64,000 nucleotides of DNA from CAZEGI01 sp964512105. GTDB lineage: Archaea; Altiarchaeota; Altiarchaeia; IMC4; CAZEGI01. The translations under genes were made by a program, and so were the position numbers. The DNA is taken from positions 62,001 through 126,000 of the forward strand of contig CAZEGI010000001.1 in the NCBI GenBank assembly GCA_964512105.1. The letters are read 5' to 3'. Shown one piece after another: positions 57,740 through 64,000 of the stretch (its first letter is position 1; every line of letters starts with the position of its first letter). Below the pieces are notes generated by a model, which did no database searches, was not told the DNA's origin, and saw nothing but the letters and a program-made list of their open reading frames with translations.

Positions 57740-57746
57740 CTTGGTT

Positions 57747-58922
57747 CTAAAACATCCACTCCTCCTTTGAGCCTTTATCGTTTTTGGTCATTTCGTAAAT
57801 CTTCTCAATGTGATCCAATTTGACATCCCTGCCACCAAAACCCACGATGAAACTCCTTATGTCTGGCTGTGTGTCCGTCTTGTACAAAACCCCGGCAATT
57901 TCATCGCAGAGAACCCCGCCAACGCCAGGAGAAATCGCCTTTTCCAGAACCGCGATTTTCTTTATGCCTTTCAACGATTTCTTTATCGCATCCTTCGGGA
58001 ACGGTCTGTAGGTTATCAACTTTAACAACCCAACCTTCTCGCCCCTGTTCCTGAGTCTGTCGACAACGTCCTTTATGGTCCCGCACATCGAACCCATCGC
58101 AACGAATGCGATTTCTGCATCATGGAGTTGATACTCCTCGACATGGTAATACCTCTCCGGCCTCGAGTTCTTTATCTGCACAGGGAATTTGTCAGAGAAC
58201 CCCTTGAATACCTTCTCAATCGTCTTAATCGAATTGTTGAGCGCCGCACATTGCGCATACCTTATCTCCATGTACTCCGACGGGAAGCCTATCGGACCCT
58301 GCGTCAAAGGTTGCTCAGGGTCAAGAACCGCATGCACCGGTTTGTACCTCGGAACAAAATCCTCAACCAGTTTCTTTGTCGTGATATCAACCGGCTCATA
58401 AACATGAGACAACGTAAAACCATCCATGCAGACCATTGAAGGCAGCAGCACATCCTTATCCTCGGAAATCTTGAACTGCATCAGTGAAAGGTCAAATGCT
58501 TCCTGTCCGGTTTCCACATAAAACTGCAGCCATCCGGAATCCCTGCAGGAAATCGCATCCTGATGGTCGTTCCAGATGTTTATCGGAGCAGACAAAGCGC
58601 GGTTCACTTCTGACATGCAAACCGGCAACCTCATCCCCGAAGTTATGAAAAGAAGCTCGAACATAAGCGCAAGCCCCTGCGACGATGTTGACGAATACGC
58701 CCTGCAACCGGTTGCTGAAGCACCAATGCACGCGGACAACGCGCTGAATTCTGAATCGACATTAATGTACTGCGATTTAAGCTCGCCATCTGCCACGAAA
58801 TCCGACAGACGTTCGACAATGTGCGTCTGTGGTGTTATCGGATAAGCCGCAATCACGTCCGGCTCAATCATCTTTATCGCTTCCGCGATTGCATGTGATG
58901 CCTCCATAACTTTTTTCGTCAT
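57747..58922 (-). CDS. porA: 2-oxoacid:ferredoxin oxidoreductase alpha subunit (PorA)
   Basis: 391 residues from ATG 58922. The alpha-subunit opening MEASHAIAEAIKMIEPDVIAAYPITPQTHIVERLS with YPITP, YINVDSEFSALSACIGASATGCRAYSSTSSQGLALMFELLF, and the transketolase C-terminal region SMCGTIKDVVDRLRNRGEKVGLLKLITYRPFP with EKAISPGVGGVL are typical of PorA. Together with porB, D and G it forms the four-subunit enzyme. It overlaps the porD stop by 4 bases. Confidence 0.94.
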   Translation of the reverse strand: MTKKVMEASHAIAEAIKMIEPDVIAAYPITPQTHIVERLSDFVADGELKSQYINVDSEFSALSACIGASATGCRAYSSTSSQGLALMFELLFITSGMRLPVCMSEVNRALSAPINIWNDHQDAISCRDSGWLQFYVETGQEAFDLSLMQFKISEDKDVLLPSMVCMDGFTLSHVYEPVDITTKKLVEDFVPRYKPVHAVLDPEQPLTQGPIGFPSEYMEIRYAQCAALNNSIKTIEKVFKGFSDKFPVQIKNSRPERYYHVEEYQLHDAEIAFVAMGSMCGTIKDVVDRLRNRGEKVGLLKLITYRPFPKDAIKKSLKGIKKIAVLEKAISPGVGGVLCDEIAGVLYKTDTQPDIRSFIVGFGGRDVKLDHIEKIYEMTKNDKGSKEEWMF

Positions 58923-59221
58923 TTTTCCTCCCTGACCATGCTGATGCACTTGACAGGGCAAACTTCTGAGCAGATTCCGCATCCTTTGCAGTAATCCAAA
59001 TTCACCTCAAAGTAACCCTTTTCGTTTTTCTTGTAGCTCGCGTCCGGGCAGAAGGTCCAGCAATTACCGCACTTCACGCATTTGCTGAAATCCGTGACCG
59101 GTCTCAAAGAGCGCCACCCGCCGGTCTTTGTTGCAACCGTGGAGCCGTCGCTCTTCAACACTGCACCGAGCGTGATTTTTTTCCCACCAACCGTCTGTTT
59201 TACCTTCTCGAAGTCTATCAT
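58919..59221 (-). CDS. porD: 2-oxoacid:ferredoxin oxidoreductase delta (ferredoxin) subunit
   Basis: 100 residues. Two ferredoxin-type motifs, CVKCGNCWTFCPD and CKGCGICSEVCPV, each hold one 4Fe-4S cluster, giving the electron relay of the enzyme. The N-terminal half (GAVLKSDGSTVATKTGGWRSLRPVTDFSKC) is that of the PorD family rather than a free ferredoxin. Overlaps porA and porG by 4 bases each. Confidence 0.95.
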   Translation of the reverse strand: MIDFEKVKQTVGGKKITLGAVLKSDGSTVATKTGGWRSLRPVTDFSKCVKCGNCWTFCPDASYKKNEKGYFEVNLDYCKGCGICSEVCPVKCISMVREEK

Positions 59222-59760
59222 TTTTTGATCTTAAGAGCATGCTCGTAAACGCGCTCAACCAGTTGGACGTTCTTCTCCACAAGTTGCGGTGGGAACTCTT
59301 CCTTCACCGCATCAACGGTCGCTTCTCTCGACACATCACCCGTTAGCGCGGCATATGCCCCAAGCATTGCCGTATTCACAATATCCCTACCCAAAACCTC
59401 GAAGGCCACGGTTGTTGCATCAACACAATATACGCGGCCACTTATCCTAAATTCCTTCGGGCCCTTACCGCTGTTTATTATAACCACACCGTCCTTCTTC
59501 AACCCGGCCGTAATATCCTCCGCCTCAAACAACGTCGGGTCCAAAACAACCAGAACATCGGGTTCGTAAACCGCGCTCTTTAACCTTATAAAAGAATCTG
59601 AAATGCGCGTGAATGCCTGCACCGGCGCACCCCTGCGCTCAACACCAAACTTCGGGAACGCCTGCGTGCATTTTCCGTCCTTGAATCCCGCAACCGCAAG
59701 AACCATTGCAGCGGTTACCGCGCCCTGCCCGCCGCGACCATGAAATCTCACCTCTTTCAT
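59218..59760 (-). CDS. porG: 2-oxoacid:ferredoxin oxidoreductase gamma subunit
   Basis: 180 residues. Family start EVRFHGRGGQGAVTAAMVLAVAGFKDGKCTQAFPKFGVERRGAPVQAFTRI, with FGVERRG typical of PorG, and GKDIVNTAMLGA-like ARDIVNTAMLGAYAAL. First gene of porGDAB, with promoter A/T sequence upstream shared with the divergent rpl35ae. Whether the complex is pyruvate, 2-oxoglutarate or indolepyruvate specific is not decidable; a pyruvate role is usual. Confidence 0.93.
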   Translation of the reverse strand: MKEVRFHGRGGQGAVTAAMVLAVAGFKDGKCTQAFPKFGVERRGAPVQAFTRISDSFIRLKSAVYEPDVLVVLDPTLFEAEDITAGLKKDGVVIINSGKGPKEFRISGRVYCVDATTVAFEVLGRDIVNTAMLGAYAALTGDVSREATVDAVKEEFPPQLVEKNVQLVERVYEHALKIKK

Positions 59761-59825
59761 GAGGAATGTAATTTGAATTTGTGCTTAAATACATTTTTAT
59801 TTGGCGATTACATATACCATAGAAC
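59761..59825. promoter_or_regulatory. Divergent promoter between porG and rpl35ae
   Basis: The 65-bp gap contains GTGCTTAAATACATTTTTATTTG (about 59781-59803), which has a BRE/TATA-like GTGCTTAAATA for rpl35ae. The minus-strand porG promoter would lie in the same A/T-rich block. Confidence 0.5.
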
Positions 59826-60083
59826 ATGGAAGGAACAATAGTGAACTACCGGAGCGGCAAGAGAACCCAGGACAACAAGCATTTTGTTATTGAAACAAAG
59901 GAAATAACAAAAAAATCCGACGCCACAAAACTCATCGGAAAAACCGTTGAATGGGTATCACCAAGTGGAAAAAAACTTGCAGGAAAAATAACAAAATCCC
60001 ATGGCAATTCCGGTGCCGTTCTCGCGATATTTGAAAAAGGCCTGCCGGGTCAGGCGCTCGGAACAAAAGTTGAAGTAAAATAA
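59826..60083 (+). CDS. rpl35ae: Large ribosomal subunit protein eL33 (L35Ae)
   Basis: 85 residues. MEGTIVNYRSGKRTQDNKHFVIETKEITKKSDATKLIGKTVEWVSPSGKKLAGKITKSHGNSGAVLAIFEKGLPGQALG gives the L35Ae SH3-like barrel with the conserved HGNSGAVxAxFxKGLPGQALG ending. Found in archaea and eukaryotes only. Its neighbours to the right are a block of unrecognised genes. Confidence 0.94.
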   Translation: MEGTIVNYRSGKRTQDNKHFVIETKEITKKSDATKLIGKTVEWVSPSGKKLAGKITKSHGNSGAVLAIFEKGLPGQALGTKVEVK

Positions 60084-60092
60084 ACCTGCGTA

Positions 60093-60653
60093 TCACTCCA
60101 GCACGAACATTACTTTGTCGCCTTCATCACCTAATCTGGACCTCATCCTGTATCTTTCTCTGAACCCCAGCGCCCTCGAGAAATCAGGTCTGTTGTCTGG
60201 TTTGTCTTCTTCAAAATATGCCATCAGGATCGGGCGTCCGATTGACTTTGCTGCAACATCAATAATTGTAAGCAACAAAGTATCCCTGTCCGAATCCATG
60301 CCACCAGCGCCGACACTCAGCATCATACTAGACGTCTGGTTAGGATCTATCCCCCTCTGTCTTAACAGGGTTTCCTCAAATTCATCTGGTTTTTGCAGGG
60401 AGAATGACAAAACCCTAACGCTTCTCTCACCACCCATATCATCAACAACAACATCTATACCGTCTTCGGTTTTTTCAGCGTGGCATTTCAACCTGATGGT
60501 TCCGAATCCATACTCTGCTTCGCCCGCCTCAAGAGAACCAGAAATCACAGTAACTTCAGGTAGCGATTTTATCGGAACACGGGCTTCCGGTGTTGGGCAT
60601 CCATAATCATCAAATAACCTCGGTTGTCCGTACACCTCTCTACGTCTCATCAT
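60093..60653 (-). CDS. Uncharacterised 186-residue protein (weak GNAT-like C-terminus)
   Basis: Not recognised as a whole. The first half is beta-rich (EVTVISGSLEAGEAEYGFGTIRL, DGIDVVVDDMGGERSVRVLSF). The end, DTLLLTIIDVAAKSIGRPILMAYFEEDKPDNRPDFSRALGFRERYRM, has the A-x-x-ALGFxExx look of a GNAT acetyltransferase C-terminal motif, but no acetyl-CoA loop (Q/RxxGxG/A) was found. Start taken at the first Met (60653); ATGATG gives two choices. Member of the unrecognised block 60.1-63.8 kb. Confidence 0.55.
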   Translation of the reverse strand: MMRRREVYGQPRLFDDYGCPTPEARVPIKSLPEVTVISGSLEAGEAEYGFGTIRLKCHAEKTEDGIDVVVDDMGGERSVRVLSFSLQKPDEFEETLLRQRGIDPNQTSSMMLSVGAGGMDSDRDTLLLTIIDVAAKSIGRPILMAYFEEDKPDNRPDFSRALGFRERYRMRSRLGDEGDKVMFVLE

Positions 60654-60697
60654 TTAATCACACGAAGCCAACATATAAAAAGTTTTCAAATGAGGTA

Positions 60698-61537
60698 TTA
60701 CCCTCTTATTCCTGCCAAATCCCAGACTTGGTTTGGTAACCTCCAAAGTCTGTCTCTGGCAAGCGTTCTCACAGCCTCTGCAGTTCTCTCCTGCCCCAGC
60801 ATACTATGAGTCATTCTAAACAAAGCTTCACGGTTTGCTTCGAGTCTCTTTTCATCACCGGGGGTTTTGAGTAGGATAAGCCCCACAACAACACCCTCTT
60901 CGCGCATTGCGTTCAACACATTAACCAAGTGCGCAATCCCTTCTGATTCGCATCTCCTCATTATATCCGTCGCCCCCGTTGTTGGCTGCATTATCTCCAG
61001 AGCTGGGCGCGAGTCTTCAAAAAAATCCTGCGAGATTTTTTCCGTAACATTCAAAAGTGCGCGATTCAATCCGCCACGCGTCCCGTCCAGAGTAAGTAGC
61101 TCTCTTGGGCTACCACGGGCTATCAGATTTTGATCTAATCCTCTACCACCACGTACCGCCTCAATAAGTCGTGTTTCAATCTCTCCAGCAACAGTAGCAT
61201 CCTGCGTATTTACCATCGCAACTATAAGCCTTCTGGCAGCCTCCTCACCCACAGTGATTTTACCTGCACCAGCGTATGTCCCGTTATAACCTGTTGCTTC
61301 AACCATCGTAGCAATCAACATGTCTCTTTCTTCCGGTTGCAGTATCATTCTTTCTTCGGCAGGAATGCCTCTTGGTGGCAGGAGCATCTCAAAACCCCTA
61401 CCAAGCGCCGTTTCCACGATCCTATAGTCTACGCTCCGTTGTTGTTCAAGAGCACGGATATTCTCAATGCAAATCCGAACTTCATCTCGTATGTCCTCAG
61501 CAGGCACCCCTCCAGAAACACGTTCCCTGTAAGCCAT
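60698..61537 (-). CDS. Uncharacterised 279-residue helical protein
   Basis: Not recognised. Mostly helical, with no signal peptide, membrane helix or metal motif. Segments such as DIRDEVRICIENIRALEQQRSVDYRIVETALGRGFEMLL, AARRLIVAMVNTQDATVAGEIETRLIEAV and IAHLVNVLNAMREEGVVVGLILLKTPGDEKRLEANREAL are its clearest. Independent A/T promoter sequence is not obvious. Same strand as the preceding gene (44 bp apart), likely in one unit. Confidence 0.6.
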   Translation of the reverse strand: MAYRERVSGGVPAEDIRDEVRICIENIRALEQQRSVDYRIVETALGRGFEMLLPPRGIPAEERMILQPEERDMLIATMVEATGYNGTYAGAGKITVGEEAARRLIVAMVNTQDATVAGEIETRLIEAVRGGRGLDQNLIARGSPRELLTLDGTRGGLNRALLNVTEKISQDFFEDSRPALEIMQPTTGATDIMRRCESEGIAHLVNVLNAMREEGVVVGLILLKTPGDEKRLEANREALFRMTHSMLGQERTAEAVRTLARDRLWRLPNQVWDLAGIRG

Positions 61538-61576
61538 TAAAATCCCATTACCCTTAGGGAAGATTGAGTATAAATC

Positions 61577-61795
61577 TCAAAGGCTATCCTTAACCTTGGC
61601 CTTCTCACGGTGCTTCCTGAAAGCAGGCTCGTTCAGGAGTTTTTTGGTGAACTCCCCGTTGTTGTCAAAACTGGAAACCTCACCAATTGAGCAGTGCCCT
61701 TCATCAAGAAGCCGTTCAATCCCGTATCTCAGATAAACCTTCACAAAGTCGTTTCCGCTGACGACCCTTACGGGCTTTTGCTTCTTTTTGGTCAT
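61577..61795 (-). CDS. Small basic protein, function unknown
   Basis: 72 residues: a lysine-rich N-terminus (MTKKKQKPVRVVSGNDFVKVYLRYGIERLLDEGHC) and a lysine-rich end (KHREKAKVKDSL). Could be nucleic-acid-binding, but there is no identified fold. Divergent from the 436-residue gene by 96 bp of A/T-rich sequence. Confidence 0.55.
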   Translation of the reverse strand: MTKKKQKPVRVVSGNDFVKVYLRYGIERLLDEGHCSIGEVSSFDNNGEFTKKLLNEPAFRKHREKAKVKDSL

Positions 61796-61891
61796 GAGAA
61801 ATTATAGTGCGGATTAATTTAAATGTTAGTTATCCTGTAGTAGCGGTTTTTACTTTCGAAAGCCCTATAAAATAAACATCCGTTAAACAAG

Positions 61892-63202
61892 ATGCTCAGA
61901 CGAAGACCGGAAAAGGCACAAGAGATGCCACCCGTTGATGAATCTCTGTTGATGAGAATTAGAGATAAAGAAGATTCTCCATCCGTAGAGTGGATGGACG
62001 AGCACGGTTTGCTGCCCAGAGGGGTATGGCGCGACCCGAAAGCCCATAGGGAATGGACAGGAACCGTTTCCGAAAGGGCAAGACAAATTCAGGAACAGTT
62101 GTGTGCTAAACCGCTCGATGTTGTGGCAGCCGCAGAGGAACTCAAATTTCCTCTGAAATGGACGGATGCAGAAGGCAAACACGGCCTTGATGTTCCCAAA
62201 ACCGTACAACTTGTGTCACTCATCGACCCTTGTGGATATACAGACACCCTAGCGAACCTGGCAGTAAAGATGACCATCGGCTTGGGTTTATCCGAGGGTT
62301 TAGACCCAACCGGGGTTACAGAGTATGACTGGGCAGTAACTGATGGTTTAGAGCGTGGCAGAATGGATGGCGCCGAGATGGTGCCTTATATGGGTAAATC
62401 CGCACCACCACCAAGAAGCCCTGCAGTTGCAACAGCGTTCTTCAAAATCCACCTAATCAAACCGCTGCCTGAAAACCCGTTTTTTTACAAGGGATGGTTT
62501 GTAGCAGATAAAGATAAGGAATTTTTCACATTCAACGACGGAAAACCCTTTGCTGTCATCTATCCTGTGCAGTACGTTCCGTTCTGGTGCGTTAATGAAG
62601 AAGATACCGGATGGAATGAAAGTTATCGCACCGCATCGCGTGAAAACAGGGAACGCGTTTTGGCAGGATTCCAGCAGCTTTTTGATGCTGCACCAAACAG
62701 CAATGCACGGCACAACATACAGTCCAGAATGAAACTCTACCAAGAAAATCCGTTCGCATCGGTTTTTGCATACAGGGACAGAGGCGTGCTTGCGGGCTTG
62801 GCAACCCTGTGGATTTTGCGTGAGTTAAGTGCCGAAGGCATAGAAATAAAAGACGTTGGCGTTCCGTACACAGCAGATGGACTCGGACATATGCTTGGAG
62901 GGGGGCACCCTCTTGATTTTCTCTTGGGAGGCAGCGCACCGGTGAGCACAAGCAGAATGCTTAATAGATACCAACAGGTTGCGGATGCTATAGAAAGAAC
63001 ACCAGTGCCGGGTGAAAAAAGGTCAGGCGTTGGGGTATTCGACTCACGAAAATACACGGGTTTCTGGAACGAAAGCGATTTCTTTGTTCACTTAAACGGA
63101 ATAGGTTATGTAAGAGCAGGTGAGCGCGTGTTGAACGAGGAGGAATACGAACTTTATCATAGTTTGGTATCAGAGTATTACATCAGAGACGGATGGGAGT
63201 AA
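61892..63202 (+). CDS. Uncharacterised 436-residue protein
   Basis: Not recognised. Rich in tryptophan and tyrosine (PRGVWRDPKAHREWTG, YKGWFVADKDKEFFTFNDGKPFAVIYPVQYVPFWCVNEEDTGWNESY). The middle is mixed, with SAPPPRSPAVATAFFKIHLIKPLP and, later, GLGHMLGGGHPLDFLLGG, suggesting loops. No membrane segment or known catalytic motif. Sole plus-strand member of the block. Codon and residue style resemble the neighbouring unrecognised genes rather than the conserved core. Confidence 0.65.
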   Translation: MLRRRPEKAQEMPPVDESLLMRIRDKEDSPSVEWMDEHGLLPRGVWRDPKAHREWTGTVSERARQIQEQLCAKPLDVVAAAEELKFPLKWTDAEGKHGLDVPKTVQLVSLIDPCGYTDTLANLAVKMTIGLGLSEGLDPTGVTEYDWAVTDGLERGRMDGAEMVPYMGKSAPPPRSPAVATAFFKIHLIKPLPENPFFYKGWFVADKDKEFFTFNDGKPFAVIYPVQYVPFWCVNEEDTGWNESYRTASRENRERVLAGFQQLFDAAPNSNARHNIQSRMKLYQENPFASVFAYRDRGVLAGLATLWILRELSAEGIEIKDVGVPYTADGLGHMLGGGHPLDFLLGGSAPVSTSRMLNRYQQVADAIERTPVPGEKRSGVGVFDSRKYTGFWNESDFFVHLNGIGYVRAGERVLNEEEYELYHSLVSEYYIRDGWE

Positions 63203-63214
63203 AAAGATAGAAAA

Positions 63215-63301
63215 CTATCCGCTTTCCACAACTCTTCTTACCTCCTCCAGTGCCTTCTCCAAATCCAATCTCAAATCCTCTGGGATGATATCCTCATCCA
63301 T
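63215..63301 (-). CDS. Possible 28-residue peptide
   Basis: From ATG 63301 to TAG at 63215-63217, reading MDEDIIPEDLRLDLEKALEE then VRRVVESG. An acidic amphipathic helix. It starts one base after the stop of the 167-residue gene, so coupling is feasible, but nothing else supports it. Confidence 0.3.
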   Translation of the reverse strand: MDEDIIPEDLRLDLEKALEEVRRVVESG

Positions 63302-63302
63302 T

Positions 63303-63806
63303 CTACTCTTTTCCATGTTCATACTCCAGAAAACTAGCAAATTGTCGTATATTGTTTGTTCTTACCCTTACCTGCTGTCGTATTCCCTCAACAACATCCT
63401 CCGGACCAACCCCCCGTTTAAACAATTCTTCCGCCAAAACTTCATGTTCTTCAGGTTGAAGTTTTTCTAGGTCTTGAGATGATGATAACCTAACCCTACC
63501 GCTCTGGTCAAGAAAAACAGCAACCGTGTACTCCTCATGTTCCCCTATATCAAAGTTCATAACTAACGGACCACGTACAAGTAAATCCGTAGAAGCATCA
63601 AAGGCATCTATCATGTCCTCCGTAACGCCTTTTTTAGCATTGACACCAACAATGGCCGTACGCACGGTTGGGCTGGCAGTCACCCGGTCCAGCGCATCCT
63701 TCAATAAACCTACTGCTACGTCTCTGTTGTCCACGCCCTTGAGAGCTCCGGCAAGTTGCCGTCCGAGTTCACGATCAACGATGTCTGGTTCTTTTGTTTT
63801 TGGCAT
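63303..63806 (-). CDS. Uncharacterised 167-residue protein
   Basis: Not recognised. Begins MPKTKEPDIVDRELGRQLAG. Mixed alpha/beta sequence: VRTAIVGVNAKKGVTEDMIDAFD, LVMNFDIGEHEEYTVAVFLDQSGRVRLSSS and EHEVLAEELFKRGVGPEDVVEGIRQQVRV. No membrane segment. Lies next to the tRNA-3'-like sequence, so may belong to a mobile or accessory block. Confidence 0.6.
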   Translation of the reverse strand: MPKTKEPDIVDRELGRQLAGALKGVDNRDVAVGLLKDALDRVTASPTVRTAIVGVNAKKGVTEDMIDAFDASTDLLVRGPLVMNFDIGEHEEYTVAVFLDQSGRVRLSSSQDLEKLQPEEHEVLAEELFKRGVGPEDVVEGIRQQVRVRTNNIRQFASFLEYEHGKE

Positions 63807-64000
63807 TTTGTTAAATGTTTGCCGCCGGGGGGATTCGAACCTGAACCGCAGGAGCTACCGCCCCTTCAGTTTACAGATATCCTGATTCCCCGAAACGAGT
63901 TTTGTGGGACTTTCAGTCCCACTAAACGCATTATCTCGTAGTATATCCCAAATTTTCCAAGTAAATTCCTCCCCCCTTTTCTAAAAGAAAAGGGTTTCTT
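63807..64000. other. Non-coding window edge with hairpins
   Basis: Apart from the tRNA-like sequence, GTGGGACT-TTC-AGTCCCAC (63904-63922) is a perfect 8-bp hairpin and CCCTTTT/AAAAGGG (63974-63994) another. No protein gene was found. What the hairpins belong to is cut off by the window edge. Confidence 0.45.
63821..63850 (-). other. tRNA 3'-end-like sequence
   Basis: On the minus strand GGTTCGAATCCCCCCGGCGGC looks like a tRNA T-loop (GGTTCGAATCC) running into an acceptor 3' strand. Only two T-stem pairs form, and the matching 5' GCCGCC strand is not within the 150 bp upstream, so a complete tRNA is not present in the window. A relic, an attachment-site remnant, or the 3' part of a tRNA gene with a long intron or separate 5' half are possible. 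Confidence 0.3.

Overview
The window is archaeal chromosome. The evidence is a family B DNA polymerase, an L11/L1/L10 ribosomal cluster with Spt5 and SecE, L35Ae, deoxyhypusine synthase, archaeal tRNA-modification enzymes (TiaS, Taw3, a RaSEA-like archaeosine enzyme, Sua5), GatD, RtcB, Drg, TATA-rich promoters, and a tetrahydromethanopterin enzyme (Mch) beside a methanofuran-type kinase. It also encodes arginine, histidine, shikimate, branched-chain, purine and NAD biosynthesis enzymes, an oxygen-independent NrdD and a four-subunit 2-oxoacid:ferredoxin oxidoreductase. This points to an anaerobic archaeon with much of its own anabolism and H4MPT-linked C1 chemistry. A euryarchaeal or Altiarchaeota/DPANN-like lineage would fit, but the sequence alone does not settle it. 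Genes are densely packed, with many 4-base ATGA overlaps and tail-to-tail overlaps.

Layout. 0-10 kb: N-terminus of DNA polymerase B, an ACT-domain protein, agmatinase, a HemK-like methyltransferase, argD, an mfnE-like kinase, mch, a small Fe-S protein, taw3, rtcB, and a PheT-like gene that ends at a domain boundary. 10-16.8 kb: a 930-residue tandem AAA+ ATPase with an unfamiliar N-terminal region, argC, a PfkB kinase, pyrH, an AIM24 protein. 16.8-23.2 kb: a seven-gene minus-strand run (two-winged-helix coiled-coil protein, a RaSEA/ArcS-like fusion, hisA, SAM hydrolase, tatD, purM, ilvE), divergent from a Lon-B-like ATPase that has a zinc ribbon and no protease domain. 24.7-31.4 kb: B12/radical SAM protein, nadB, dys, stomatin, PRC-barrel, nadC, cutA. 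31.4-37.7 kb: small membrane proteins, sua5 with a zinc-ribbon gene, macro domain, gatD, an RHH protein, an ATPase with a C-terminal winged helix next to a cluster of GTAAGTCA sites, tiaS. 37.4-43.8 kb: thioredoxin, nrdD, nfu, glutaredoxin, lipoprotein, TctA-like permease, DUF192. 43.8-47.2 kb: aroD, larB, TPR, an N-terminal-only larC, aroE. 47.2-52.7 kb: pilin-like surface protein, TraB, Drg, M50-like protease, the NFACT-R half of Rqc2, TM2 protein. 52.7-59.8 kb: rpl10, rpl1, rpl11, spt5, secE, ftsZ, then porB, porA, porD, porG. 59.8-64 kb: rpl35ae and a block of unrecognised genes ending at a tRNA-3'-end-like sequence.

The strongest leads are: a 52-bp palindromic element present twice, identical, which supplies the last codons of LarB and precedes taw3 and the TPR gene; a 14-mer (TGTAGTGCCTAACT) present five times between 27 and 37 kb; the probable one-polypeptide archaeosine synthase; the protease-less zinc-ribbon Lon-B relative with its two-wHTH divergent neighbour; the tandem AAA+ protein; origin- or operator-like repeats beside an ATPase; and several proteins cut at domain boundaries (PheT, LarC, Rqc2, L10). 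I found no CRISPR array, complete insertion sequence, rRNA gene or complete tRNA gene. No gene-free stretch longer than 300 bases exists.
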